Positions 12,691-25,450 of a stretch of DNA of 64,000 bases are shown piece after piece. The first letter of the stretch is position 1. Each line of letters opens with the position of its first letter. The DNA is from Nymphaea colorata. Taxonomy: Eukaryota > Streptophyta > Magnoliopsida > Nymphaeales > Nymphaeaceae. A model generated the notes under the pieces. It did not search any database. It worked only from the letters and a program-made list of their open reading frames with translations, and had not been told where the DNA came from. The stretch is taken from contig NC_045149.1 of assembly GCF_008831285.2 (NCBI RefSeq), forward strand, positions 5,819,500-5,883,499, read 5' to 3'. Both the position numbers and the translations under genes were made by a program.

Positions 12691-15600
12691 TTGTACTTCC
12701 AGATTTTAAATTAAATTAGAAATGCGATTGCAAAAACATTTGTTTTTGTTAACAAATCACATAATAGATGATTTAATTTTGAATCTAATATCAAATTTCC
12801 TATTATCAACGAAATTCATGGAATCTAGTCCAGATGAGTTGTCTGTAGTGAACACCTCAAAATTTTCAAATAATTTAAATTGACCATTTTACCCTTGTTC
12901 TACCCATTTTATTACTCTTATTCGAATAATTTTTCAACTTGTATGGTCCATGACCCTAGGATTGTCTCAAACCATCCCATTTCACTCCAGTAGGATTAGC
13001 ATTAGTTGAAACCTAGGAAAACCTAATACGAGGTCACTTTTACCATTTTACCGTTAAACCCTCAATTGCATTGACCTCAACCACCCCATTGACATTCTTA
13101 AGATTATCTCCCAAGCCCTTCAGTTTCAGCTTATTGGTGCTCCACCTTATTCATTTTGGTTTAAAACCGCTCAATTGAGTTTGGTGGGCCCCATTTCACC
13201 AAAAATGGTAGGATTTCAGCTTTGTTTCCTAATCTCAACTTAGAACGAACCCAAAAAACAGTTCTTCATATTTCACTTACCTTAACTTTAGTGGATCAGG
13301 AAGTACAAATGCCAAATTTTTAGTTTTACTGAGTTTAGAACCTATAAGGTGGGTCAATACCCTTTTAGCAGTTTTAACCCAATATCATCACAATTAGATC
13401 AATTTAACCTACATTGGGCTTAAGGTTAGTTAGTGATATTGAGAATAGAAAAAACCTAGCTCAATCTCAGTTAAGCCATCTCAGATTTAGTTCAATGTAG
13501 TTTTCAAATTGCTAGGAAGTCACTCCCCCTAGTGTCAGACACTTCATTTCTGATGTCCTAGCTCAATCTCTTCACAATCATATCATCTCAGCTCCTACCT
13601 AGTTGGAAAATATCTTCATCATGTGTAGTTCAACTTCCCTTATCACATTGCCAGCAAAATCATCCATGGTGAAGATCATTAACGACTTCACCGTCTCAGT
13701 CACTTCACTCTTATTTATAGTTGGAGCTTGTTTTAGCATGGCTTTCATCAGAATTTTCTGATCTATCAATTTATCATAGATCGAGAGTCACTAATTTAGG
13801 TTCCCTCAGCTTATCTTGTCAAAACACCACCTGAATCAGTTAAATTTTACTTGTTTTCCATTTTAATCCTGATTTTTCCATTTCTGTTCCATCTATAGCT
13901 GGTGTTCTAAGAAAAAAATGACTTTTTGAGTACATTGAAAGGAACTTTTGAATTCTGTCTAAACCAAGCAATGATCTAAGACACCATACCAAACTTTGCC
14001 AAATTTGGGAACCAAATTCCACCAGTCACTATTTTAAGAAGGTCCTGCCTAATATTGCTTACTAGACCCCAACCTACCAAAAAAAAAGCCCTAGCAAGAC
14101 CCATAAACCATGGTTTAATCAAGCTTGTTAGATCTAGTCGCATGGGACCCACCTAATCCAGTCTACCTGAACTTGCCTGATTTAGACTTGGCAGGATTTA
14201 TGAAACGTAGTTTTATAAAACCTACTTGATTTAGAGAACTTTGTTGTGCTCACCCATTCTAGCAAAATGGAGACCGATTAGACTAACTGAGCCTAGCTAC
14301 TAAATCAGATTCACCTAACTCAGCTCAGGTTGTCAAAGGCTGCCTTAAATAATTCAACTAGGCCCAAGACTAATAGATCCCAAGTCTCATCCCTGCTCAA
14401 ACCTAATCCAATATCCAATTGGGTAGGCTCAACCCTATTGAACCTAGGACTAACACTAGTCTCAGCTTGACTAGGTTCTATTGACTGACTGCAATTTCCT
14501 TAAACCAATTGCAGTTTTACCAGCCCTAGCCCATGCACTGTCAACTGAACCAGTTGATTGAAGCCAGTTTCATTTTGACTAGATCTAGCCAAGGCCAGCC
14601 AACTAAACCCAGACCATACCCATTTGGCTCAATGAGATCCATTAAGGGATGTCCCCTATTTCATATCAAATAGATGTCCTGATTTGCAATCTGGATCCAT
14701 AATCTATAATCAAATGTCAATTCCATATCTCTTCTAGATCAAGATCTTCATTCCAAGTCTTAATGTAGATCTATAATCCAATATTTGATCAAGATTTTAA
14801 ATCCAAACCACTTTTCCAAATTCAGATCACTATCTGAATCTGTATCTAAATGTATGTTTAAAATCCAAATAAACTAAACATTGCCATGTGTCATATGAGT
14901 GATTGTGTCCTTTGAAATTAGGGTTGATTAGCACATTCTATTTGTTTCATGGATAGAATTTACCAATAAGGCCAATATTTATTTTTTATGGGTCCTTGTT
15001 TATTGCATGCTGCTAGTTAGAATCATTTTGTTTTGTTTTTCATGCATTAGACATCATTTGTGCCATAGAAGTTGTGATTTTCCACAAGCACACAGGTTCA
15101 TGCATGAGCATATTTGAGTTCTCTCAGGTATGAATTTTCTATTGCATAGCAGAAATTTAGTCTATTTTGTCTGAGTTATAACTTTCGTTTTAGGATGAGT
15201 TTTCAATGTTTGGATAGGCATTGGAATTGTCCACATGTTTATTTTTTATTACTACCAATTTTTTTGTGATCTAGAGAGTGTTCACCCTCTCTGTTATATG
15301 AAATATATAAACTGGTTTTCTGTAATTTTGTACGCATAAATTCAGGTCCCAAAATATTGTTAGAGTTTCTTGCTACATATCTCATGAATCAAGTGAAATC
15401 TCACGATCCAATAAAAGAAAAACTTGTGTATTTTGTATTACCTTCCAATGAGTCTAATATTGTGTGTTTTAGATGTCGTTTGACCCCATTCCTAGTTGGC
15501 ATATTGGAACCTATTTTCTGTAAATTAACTTTCTATAGGAAAAAGGATGATGATAATTAACATGTCTTCTTAACATTATATGAAAATTTGTCTTTTTATC

Positions 15601-18350
15601 ATTATATGGTCGAGATTTGATGTTGTTTTTCGAATCCATCAATTGGGTTAGCTTTGTCTACATGACTAATGTTGTCCTATCAAGTTTCAACAGATTTGAT
15701 GCCGAGCTAATCATCCTTATAGCTTCCCAATCACAGCCCATTTTCTGTCATATATCTTGTTGCAGTACTCATGATTCAAATAAATCTCTAACTTTTAGAT
15801 ATTGTAAATCCTAGATGAGGCAGAGTTGACTGCACCATAGGATGGGATCACATCTCCTATATGCCAAGAGTTTCTCTGCTTAGTTTTACCCATATTCATG
15901 GTGCTGAGTTTTACTCATGTTCATGGTTATTTGGGTCATCAATCAGTCATCCCAAGTTAGCCATTCTAGCATAATTTTCTGTTTTCTTGTATAGTCATCT
16001 CAGTTTTATCCAACCCTTAATTTCCAAAACTTGTGGAGTTCAGTATTGAGATGCGATAAGGTGCATTGTGTTCATCACATGTCAGCTACTTTCCACCAAT
16101 TTTAAGCTACTTTCCACCAATTTTAAGCTCAAACCTATTTTGTTTTGACCCTTTTGCTCATCCAAATTTGTTCACGGAATAAATGTGTGTGTTTTTGCAC
16201 TACAGAACACAACTCTCTAGTACAACTTTGGCTACGTCTTAGGTGAGTTTCGTGTCACTATGTCACATCTGGCTTCAGGTCAGCATGCATTTTCAAGAAT
16301 ATTTTGCACAACATATGAGGTTGCGTACCCGGTAATTCATGTTGGACTTGCTTCATGTTGCATATACTTATGTTTGTCATTTTGATGTTATGTTTGTTAG
16401 CATGTTCTTAGTTTAATCTCCCATCTTTCATGCATTAGGTATGATCATATTCCATATGTTTATCTTCCCCAGTGGCATGCATGAAATGGTTTGTTATCCA
16501 TTTCCGAATACCATTTTAATTTATTTTACATGTTGGTGTTACATGAATGTCATCACAAATGTGCATTATCTTCTTAGAAACTGATGTGGGTTCTACACCA
16601 TCTATATAGTTATCTGGATATTCTTACCTGGAGATGGTCAAACGACTTGGCATCTTCTAGTGTACAATTTATAGGTAAGCATCATAATTTACAATGTGTT
16701 TCAAACAAATTTTCAACTTCATATTTAAAAGTTCAAGTTTTTAACTTGGTTTGAAATAGTACGCCTAACTCATTTTCCAAATTCGCTTTCCAAAATCTCA
16801 TTTTGTTAACCATGTAACAAATCATTTTGGACACATGTTCCAAATTTGTTTTCAAAGTCAATCTTTCAATTTCTTTTTCTAGATCACTTTTCTACTTGTA
16901 TTCCTGTGTCCATTTCAAACTCAATTTCATATTCCAAACTAGATTTTCAAATTTACATGCATCATGTAGATGTATGTTGCATTTCATGAAATGACATTTT
17001 GGTCATTTCATAGCATATACTATGAGGGTCACCTTAGTTTACTAAACCACTGTCTTTTCTAAATATGAGGTTCATACACATATACATTCATGTTGCATGT
17101 TGTTTATTAGGTTGAAACATAACACTTTGTCATTTTTTGCACTAAACAAGCTACTTTTAGACATTGGTTTTGTTACCTCTAGTTAAGGCACTGGGAACGA
17201 TTAATCATCGTATTGATAGGATGGGTTTCACCTCTATTTTTTGGAACAAACACAAGTACTTTATTTTTTATCAAGGTTGCATGCAAGGTTTTCCAAACAA
17301 AAAAATTGCATCCAAATTTATGTCCCGTCCTGATATCAAATCCAACTGCATAAGAGTTCAATAGTCCAGGTCAACATTCGATCTACTTTGTCCCTTTTAA
17401 AAGTTTGATTAAACTCTTAGGTTTTGGGTTACAATCTTAAACGGTTAATGTAGGGTGGATGACAAGCTTTGTGACATTTGCAAGTATGACACCAACTTCA
17501 TGGGGATTATATTTACTATAAATTGATAAGCTTCCTTAGAATTGTTAAGCAGGAGTTTAATTTTAAAAATCAACAAGGAGCATTTTATAAGCCTTATCAT
17601 CAAAATCTCACTTATCAAATTCCATCGTGGGGATCCAAAAGCTACCAAATACATCCAGACCAATGCACGTGGCATTCAAGCTAGCCCTCACCTTTTGTTT
17701 GTGAAATATTTTCTAGAAATTTTCATTTGATCAAGTACCCAAGAGAAGGTTTCATATAGGTGGCTTGCTAGGGAATCTTTCATAGAACCAAAATGCCCTT
17801 TCTGCGTTTAACTCTATTCACTTAAATCTTTTTCAAAATAAATCCAAATGTAGAGGGTTAAAAACACCTCCATCTTTCAATCAGCATACATTGTCCGTCT
17901 AATCCAAGCTGAGTTTGAACCTTAACCTCTTAATTTTTATTTTTATTTTTATTTTTACTGATGTACAGCAGCTTGTGTGGAAAAATTATTTTCCAGATGT
18001 TTCACAAATGCCACCACATTCTTTTGGATAAACTTTTACTAAAATTACATAATTTTGATAATATTAGATGGTTGATTCCAAAGTATTAAATTAGGATTTG
18101 ATAAACTTCAATGTTTTGGATACAAATGATATCTTCAACAACTTAAATTAACTAGACCATGTCACTTGGCAACCAATCAACCATGGACTTTCATCCTTCA
18201 ATGCATTACAGGTTACCATGTGCAAATTATATATATAAGGTTTTGAATATTAACTTTGCACATAAATTCTCCAAAACTTATTTCCACTTGTTTTGCATTA
18301 TTATCACCTATTTTCTATTAATTTTTCTTTTTTTTGGAATTTTGCATAGA
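12691..18350. other. Long AT-rich gene desert
   Basis: No frame over about 76 codons and no domain. A 21-bp tandem duplication (AGCTACTTTCCACCAATTTTA) lies at 16084-16125. 14690-14880 is another GATCT/GATCC-rich tract. The section is probably old LTR or transposon sequence past recognition. Confidence 0.45.
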
Positions 18351-18357
18351 CATACAC

Positions 18358-18551
<194 letters not shown>

Positions 18552-18676
18552 GATACACTTTGCCATGTCTCGTATTCATAATTTTTAAAATTGCCATATC
18601 TTTACCTACTCTGAGTACCCATATCCATACTAGTATCTATGTAACTTATAGTAAAATTGCATCACATCATCTCAAG

Positions 18677-19124
18677 TGTAACAACTCGACCCATTCACAC
18701 ACTGGGTTTGGGTCCTTGGTCTACCGAATCCCAACCAACTCTGTAGCAGCTTTGGTTTCAGCCCTAAAAAAACTAGAACCTAGCCAACCAACCACTTTAC
18801 AACCTCTTTTATAAGCCCTTGAACATCTCTCATGATGTTCAATACCAGACTAAACTTTGAGCTGTTACGATTTGCCCCCCACGCATACACGTCTGCATAT
18901 ATGAGATTGTAGTTTCGAGTGTTGAATCGGCTTTGATACCATTATAATGACTTGACCCACTCCCAAACTATGTTCAGTTCCCTATTCTAGCAAATCCCAA
19001 CTCACTCCTAGTAGCTTTGGTTTCAGCCCTAAAAAGGACAGAAACCAGGACTTCTTTTACAAGCCTTTGAACGTCTCTCATAGTCTTTAATACATAACTA
19101 AACTTCTCAAAGTAGGGCACTACA
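18677..19124 (-). mobile_element. TRIM (terminal-repeat retrotransposon in miniature), 448 bp
   Basis: Two direct terminal repeats, 18677-18869 and 18943-19124, share long matches such as GCTTTGGTTTCAGCCCTAAAAA. They flank only 73 bp. Read on the - strand, the 5' LTR (18943-19124) is followed one base later by TGGTATCAAAGC (18930-18941), a near match to the initiator-Met tRNA primer-binding site of plant retroelements. The internal part ends in GTGGGGGGCAAAT, a polypurine-like tract directly before the 3' LTR. The better-kept terminus gives TGTAAC on the + strand and the opposite ends retain ACG/ACA, fitting TG...CA LTR ends. Flanks TCAAG (18672-18676) and CCAAG (19125-19129) fit a 5-bp target duplication with one change. 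There is no coding capacity, as expected for a TRIM. Confidence 0.8.
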
Positions 19125-19129
19125 CCAAG

Positions 19130-20420
19130 TCCTCTATGTAACTCCGAAACTCTTCTTCTCCTCATTTTCTGTCCATCATTTCCCTTATCTTCAATCATTT
19201 ATCTTATGTTATTGATTATGTCTTTTATTTGTTATAAATATTGAAGATTATTGTTGAGAGAAGAGAGACTGCATGGTTTTCTAAATGAGTTCTCTTTATT
19301 TCAGTTATCTCTTCTCCCTCCTTTCTCCATCTACTATGCTTGATTTTCCTATTTCATTCTTTATTTTCTTCTCTAATTAAATCATCCTTTCTTTCTTTTT
19401 CGCAAGTAGACACAGTTGTTGAAGGAGAGAAGAAGGTCAACTACTTGAAGCCATTTGAAGGTAAGCAATTCTTCTTTCTCTTATATGGTAACTTCATCTT
19501 TTGTTCCCTTTACCTAGGCATCATTGATATCTTTCTTCTGTATTCATCAAGACATTCTTCCATTTCATTCCTATCATTCTTTGATATTACTTCTTGCCTT
19601 TGATGTTCAATAATAGGAAAACAAGAAGAAACAAGCCATCCAAGACTCCTTTTGGAGTATGTCATGATTCCTCTCTACCTCTCCTTTCTTTTCTTCTATT
19701 TCCTCCACTCTCTTCTCAAATGTTTAATCATTAATTATTTCTTTCTTTAATGTGGTGCGATCAGAAGTCTAAAGGTTCAAGGGAGACTGCTTGCTCCACA
19801 AGGTTGACCTAACAGTTCATTTCTCTAGTTTTTATTTCATTTCCCCCTTTCATTCTTTTATACTCTCCCTATTCTTCTTCCCAAACCATCCTATTGTTTC
19901 AATTTATACTTTCTTTCAATTTCTTCATGTTGTTTGCTGATTCTTTTTGTATATATAGTTACTCTCTTTAGCAGAGTTGAGAGAGAAGAAAGGAAAATGG
20001 CTCATTCCATATGCTAAATCTCTCCCCTCATTGTCTCTTCTTTCCCCATTTCGTATTTGATTTCTTCTGTCAATTTATCTATCTTCTCTTTGCTAGTGCC
20101 TACATATATATGTTTCTTTACATGATCCATTACAAAAGTGGCTTCAGAAGGAAGTATAACAAGTAACATATCTTCTCAAGTCCATACAAGGCAAGCGTCT
20201 CCTAAACATGCTCTTCTATCTAGTTCTTCCCTTCTTCTATCTTCTTTCTTCCTCCTTGTTCCAATATTGCTTTCCTATTTTCCCTTCACATTTCTATCTT
20301 TCTTCGTTGCATGGTTTCTTATGATTTTCCTTTACATGGTTTCTTCACTAATATTCTTCCAAGTTGTCAATCTCTTTAACTTTCATTGGCATTCATTTAA
20401 TGAAGCACTTTGACCATGGA
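19130..20420 (+). other. Pyrimidine-rich field with short exon-like purine-rich islands
   Basis: The + strand is dominated by TTTCTTC-type sequence, broken by about five islands of 30-60 bp beginning near 19406, 19617, 19767, 19973 and 20149. Several have splice-like edges: a T-rich stretch ending in AG before the island, and GTAAGC at 19461 or GTATGT near 19657 after it. The islands have no recognised protein family and are too short to judge a frame. They may be micro-exons of an unrecognised or non-coding transcript, or decayed repeat units. The 87- and 91-codon frames here lie mostly in the pyrimidine-rich spacer. Confidence 0.3.
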
Positions 20421-22790
20421 ATATTGTTTAATTTTGTGCATAGATTGTTCATTTTTACTTATTTCATTGTGTATTATCATGGATTTCTGTTGATTTTACT
20501 CCTTGAGTGATTAGATACTTGCTTGAATATGTGTGATGCCAGTACATGAGGGCATTTACTTTTCTCTGATACAAGGAAACTCCTCATATTGCTGGCCAAA
20601 GTAATATCAGTTTCTTCTGTTTAGGTTTAGGACTTCATACATCTATTATTAATGTTTTGGGTTTTATTTAAAATTTTGACATTGATTTACCATGCATGTA
20701 TATTATGTCATAGAAACTGGATTTGACCCTTAGCTACCCATTTATATCCTAAAAGGCCATGTTATTTATGGTTCAAAAACCTCTTCCATGGTTCACATTT
20801 AACCCAAATTTATGAGGTTATAATTTTCAAATCCAATAAGGTCTTTGAATTATGTAAAAACCATATGTAGGTCTGATGTCCTTAGGGTCTCTAAACTGAT
20901 TTTGCCTCAAAAGTAAGTCATATAGACTTTTTATATGCCCCTCCAAAAGTTAATCTATTTAATTTAGTAGGAGATTTCGGCTGAAGTCATCCTGAAATTT
21001 GGTAAACTTTCATAACTCTCTAACCAGCAGCCAATTTTCTACTTGTAATGGTTTGTTAGAAAGCCCTAGATGTCCTCAATTTTCTGTTCAACTTTGATCA
21101 GAATTTAACCCTATAGGCGTTCAATTTTATCTTTCTTTGAAGATTGTTTTTAATAGTCTTATGTAGAAATATATACTTTGTGAGACCTAACACTTTAACC
21201 TTACTTATACCTTATGCTGCTCTTTATCCTACCATTCATTTTCTGCAACTAAGGGGTTGTCAAGAAGCTTGAGGAGTCTGTTTTTAATGCCACAACTGTA
21301 TAAGAATCCGAGGGTATTTGGTCTGTCTCTCACCAAAAATACTACAGTTTGTCTTATGTCAAATCTGGGTGTAATGTTTTTTTTTTTCAAAAGCCCCCAC
21401 TTTTTTATGAATTCTTGACTTACTCTCTTTCACCCTAGAGCCCCAATTTGAGTACTACCACTTTGATTCAATCCTAGTATCTGTCTAGAGCCCACTCATT
21501 GAATTCTACCTAAGTTTGAGACCATTTACCTAGTCAACTAAGACGAGAATTAGAAATAACTAACCAAGGGTTCATAGGAGTCAAATTTAACTATTTTGTG
21601 ATTGCATGCAATTTTATTCGTGATGTGTATTTGTGCACCATAAGACACTATTGATGGCCCATTCATGGCATGGAGGTGATCTTATGGGGCACATATTATT
21701 ACTGGTTTGTTTGTGTTGTTTTATGTGTTGTCTATGTATCTATTTGGTTGTCTTGTAAACTTATTTCTTTCTATATTCTATATTATATGCATCATGTAAT
21801 TTTATAATAGGATCATACACACACAAGCACTCGCACTAAGTTTCATGCCCCACATTACGCATCTCTCTACAGTAATCCAAGAAAGATGATCAATTCATGC
21901 CATATGAAGTGGTTCATTTCCTCTCAGTCACTTTCAGAAACATGCATCATTTCCTCAAATTCACAAGTATGAAGACTTAGGATTTCAAAATCAACATGCC
22001 AAATCCTAGGTTTAGACATACTTTTTCTGTGAATCTTATAGGATTTGCAGTTTCACAATTTTAAAATGTCTCTTTTCTTTGATCTCAATCCAAAACTTGT
22101 TCTCCCAAAACCTTTGTTTTCTTGTTAGTTTATTCTAAGTGAATTTCAAAATCTTAACCAAAAGTAGTTTTCAATTAAAATCCAGGATTTTCTCTCTTTT
22201 ATAAGAGCTTAATATCCAACTCCCTAGGGCTGACCCCTAGATCTTTTAAATGTAAATTATTTCTTGATATCAAATCATATTTTAATAGCCTCAAACTTAG
22301 GTGATGATTCAATCAAAGGTAATTTGGTCCTTCAATTCTAACTTAAATTCCAGTTCACTTTGATGTTTATTTTTCAATAAATCTTTGAAAACTTGATTTC
22401 TCCCACGTTTGTTCTATCGTCTTGGTGGATGAGGACATTTCCTTCAAACAAATGGTTGAATATAAATCTCACATTTGTTTCTATGTGAAATGTAGTGTGA
22501 CCTTACACAGTGTGGCCTTCTACCCTACTGTGAAATGATGACCATAATGTGAACCCCGGTCGGATGGATGGCAACTGGTTACAATGGCTCGATGAAGAAA
22601 TGGGAACATGCCAGTCAATCCCTTGATCATTAATAAAAGCAATAACCCTTTTGAGGTGCTCCAAGAGGTTGGGATGAGGGCGATAACATGGGTGGCTTGG
22701 GTTCAAAGTTCGATATCCAGATGACTAACATAGAAGATATCTCTCAAAAATCCTAAGGATCATGGTTTTGCACTTTGAAAACCTGTTGGT
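20421..22790. other. AT-rich intergenic DNA, no recognisable gene
   Basis: No domain, tRNA or transposon terminus recognised. From about 22500 composition shifts toward the LINE relic that follows. Confidence 0.45.
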
Positions 22791-22906
22791 AGTGAGATAG
22801 GTCATTCAACCAGGCCTTCTATGCAAACGGGGGCACCATCCCCTCTGGAGCCCCATCAGATTGACCCCTCAACAAATAGGCTAGCCCCATCAGATTGAAC
22901 CCTAAC

Positions 22907-23191
22907 ATGTGTGTCAAAATTGACCTCTACAAGGCTTATGACAAAGTAAGCTAGAGTTTTCTATGTGCAGCCATGGTGCACTTTGACTTTCTTGTGCAGT
23001 CGCTTGATCGGGTCATGACTTGGATAACATTAGCTTCTCATGCCATCATCCTTGAAGGAAAAGAATGTGCTTACTTTGATAGTCAAAAAGGCCTGTGGGA
23101 AGGTGACTCTTTGTCACCTTATCTATTTCTCCTAATTACGGAGATTTCCCAATGGTCATTCAAACAGTTGTGGTTCGCGAATAGCTACTAG
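22907..23191 (+). pseudogene. LINE reverse transcriptase, N-terminal core fragment
   Basis: The K-x-D-x-x-K-A-Y-D-K-V motif of LINE reverse transcriptases is seen at 22918-22950, with the metal-binding Asp kept, followed at once by a TAG stop. The frame then continues through GLWEGDSLSPYLFLL, the family's G-L-R-Q-G-D-P-L-S-P-Y block, with Arg-Gln and Pro changed. The frame stops at 23189. Confidence 0.85.
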
Positions 23192-23230
23192 TGCCTAATC
23201 TTGGTTGTGCAATGCAAGGGTGGCCTCCAT

Positions 23231-23442
23231 CAGGGGCAAAGCTAGAATTTTTTTTTTCCATGAGGCAGTAAGCATATAGTTAACAAATTTTCAATTGGAT
23301 ACAGGAAAGGGACCCGGGTCTCGTGGGACTGTCATATATAACTGGACCTAGATCCACTCAAGTTCCATCACTAATTTAAGCTTTCATAGAATGGGCTCCA
23401 CGAGCATATGCCCCATGGTGCCCTACCTATCTATGCCCCCTA
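23231..23442. mobile_element. 212-bp non-autonomous hAT-like element inserted in the LINE
   Basis: The termini are inverted: CAGGGGCAAAGCTAG at the left and, read from the other end, TAGGGGGCATAGATAG. This resembles the CAGGGGC-type ends of plant hAT elements. The insertion is flanked by GCCTCCAT (23223-23230) and GCGTCCAT (23443-23450), an 8-bp target duplication with one mismatch, the length typical of hAT. Deleting the element plus one target copy brings the LINE frame straight into the catalytic YAND block, which independently confirms the boundaries. No transposase is encoded. Confidence 0.8.
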
Positions 23443-23450
23443 GCGTCCAT

Positions 23451-23580
23451 CTTCTATGCAAACGACACCCTCATATTCTTGAAATCTCAGCCTAGTTCAG
23501 TTTTTTGTCTTAAGAATGTTATTATTAACAGCTTTGAAATATCTATTGGAATCCAGATCAATCAAGGAAAATCTTAGTTC
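23451..23580 (+). pseudogene. LINE reverse transcriptase, catalytic-loop fragment
   Basis: Reads FYANDTLIFLKS, where LINE reverse transcriptases have F/Y-A-D-D-x-x-I/L. The first catalytic Asp is Asn (AAC for GAC), a single G-to-A change that should kill polymerase activity. It continues in frame to IGIQINQGKS, matching the following G-L-x-I-N-x-x-K-S block, then a stop at 23575. Confidence 0.85.
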
Positions 23581-23931
23581 TTTCCCTTTAGATTCTGCGA
23601 CTTGGGACCCCATCTTACTAAAGATGCTCGATATGGAAAAGTAAACTTCTCTCGTATGCTAGAAGGATTTGCCTAACTAAATCTATCTTGATAACCATTC
23701 CTTGTTATTGGTTATTTGCCATCAAATGCACTGTTTCAGTTCTTAAGATGATGGAAACCATAATGAATGGATTTTTTCCATGAGAGTGAATCTCATAGAA
23801 ACCCATATAATTTATCATGAAATGTTTTATCTCTTTCCGTTGTAGAAGATGGTAAGGGAATTTGCCCCTTAAAGGAGGTTAATGCAGTGAATTTGTCATT
23901 CTTAGGCTGCCCGGCTCTGTGACACCAGGGT

Positions 23932-24283
23932 CCATGGGTCATCCACTGCCGTAAGAAGCGCTTTTAAGGTTAAAAGTGCTTTGGGACTTTAGTTTGTGCA
24001 CCCAGTTATCCCCTCTTTGGAATGATATTATGTTAGAATGGAAGAAAATCAAGGGAGCAGTTTGTTGGCTTGTTACAAATGGGAACATTGCTAAATTATG
24101 GAATGACCATGGGTCATCCACTGCCGTAAGAAGCGCTTTTAAGGTTAAAAGTGCTTTGGGACTTTAGTTTGTGCACACAGTTATCCCCTCTTTGGAATGA
24201 TATTATGTTAGAATAGAAGAAAATCAAGGGAGCAGTTTGTAGGCTTGTTACAAATGGGAACACTGCTAAATTATGGAATGACC
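23932..24283. repeat. 175-bp tandem duplication inside the LINE relic
   Basis: Copies at 23932-24106 and 24107-24283, both starting CCATGGGTCATCCACTGCCG and ending GGAATGACC. I count only about four differences, so the duplication is much younger than the decay of the LINE around it. Confidence 0.95.
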
Positions 24284-24629
24284 TTTTGGCAGAGGAAAAC
24301 CCTAAGTAGGAGGCTTCCACTCTTGGACATGTCTGAGGTAATTCTAATGTGTGGCAAATTGGTCCAAGAAATCCTAGCCTTAGGAGATGACTTTAAAAAC
24401 AGAGGGTCTCATATTAATCACGTCGAGAAATTTATGGTGCCCATTTGACACTTGTTGCTGACATATTATGCTGGAAAGACCTTCAAAAGAGAGTCAAATC
24501 CATAAGAGATATTTGGGAGCTAATTTGTGCTAGAGGCATGGTGGTGGTAGAGAGGAGAAGATTGTGACAATCTAAGAGTATTCCCAGAGGTTGTTGGTTC
24601 ATGTTTATTTGTAGCCATGGTAGGTTACC

Positions 24630-25061
24630 CAGTGAACTGAGGATGCAAAGAATGGGTTTTCATCCATGTGCAAGTTGTGCCTCCGAGTTTTGGATGACCA
24701 ATCTCATTTGTTGTTTTATGCACTTTGTCTACTAGCATTTGGAATCGCATCCTGTCATGGTTTAGCGTTCCAGGCCCAATGTCGTGTCACTTTTAGAAAA
24801 CTCACAGATGGTGGTGGAGGCAAAAATTTAGCGGCAAAGTGCTTCTTTGCCAATGCTGGGTCTTCTATTTCAATGTGGTCATTTGGAGACTGTGGTGCCT
24901 TAGAAATATGGTTGTCCATAGAGAAGATCATCAACTTTTATACCAAGCTAAAACAGGAACTTGGCACTTCTGTTGTGAAATCATCCTCTAACAGAGTTGG
25001 TCCTCTAATGAAAGGAGAACGGTCTAGCTCTAGCACTCTTGCAAAGTGTTTTCTGGAATAA
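24630..25061 (+). pseudogene. LINE zf-RVT (C-terminal Cys/His) fragment
   Basis: CKLCLRVLDDQSHLLFYALCL matches the C-x-x-C-x(7-8)-H-L-x-F-x-C pattern of the zinc-binding domain that ends plant LINE ORF2 proteins. The first two Cys and the His are kept, and the last Cys is shifted. The remaining frame to 25061 shows no domain. Position after the RT blocks on the same strand supports the call. Confidence 0.6.
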
Positions 25062-25450
25062 TAGAAGTCATGAATGGTGGCTTATTGAAATGGCCATCTC
25101 TTGCTTTGAGAGTTCCCACATTTTACTCAGGTCTCTTGCGGTTCGACAACCAGATTGTTCTTAATTGTTGTAGAGTAAGGCATTATCTCAATGCCCAAAT
25201 TTAGATGGAAGTGTTGCATGAGCTCATTAGCAAGATGCCGTTAAGTCTGGAATGCTCCACATTTGCTCGAATAATATTGCTTGGAAATGATAGCTTCATG
25301 GGATGTAAGAAATGGGCCACTTTGGTGATCATATTTTTGCTTTTGTTTGTGAAAGTTTTCTTTCTTCTGATGTTATTTTAATGCTCTTTGAGCAGAATGC
25401 CTACTAAGCCTTATTGGCTTGGTGTTTTTCTTTTTTTATTGTACATAGCC

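Larger units (their letters stand above)
22800..25450 (+). mobile_element. Degenerate LINE (non-LTR retrotransposon), RT to zf-RVT
   Basis: Order on the + strand: start of the reverse transcriptase core at about 22907 (VKIDLYKAYDKVS then a stop), the G-L-x-x-G-D-x-L-S-P-Y-L-F block near 23093, the catalytic-loop block at 23452 (YANDTLIF), and a downstream Cys/His zf-RVT-like segment near 24666. This is the order in the second ORF of plant L1-type LINEs. Stops, frameshifts, a 175-bp internal tandem duplication and an inserted 212-bp hAT-like element show it is dead. The endonuclease and ORF1 regions are not recognisable upstream; the 3' boundary near 25450 is approximate. Confidence 0.8.
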
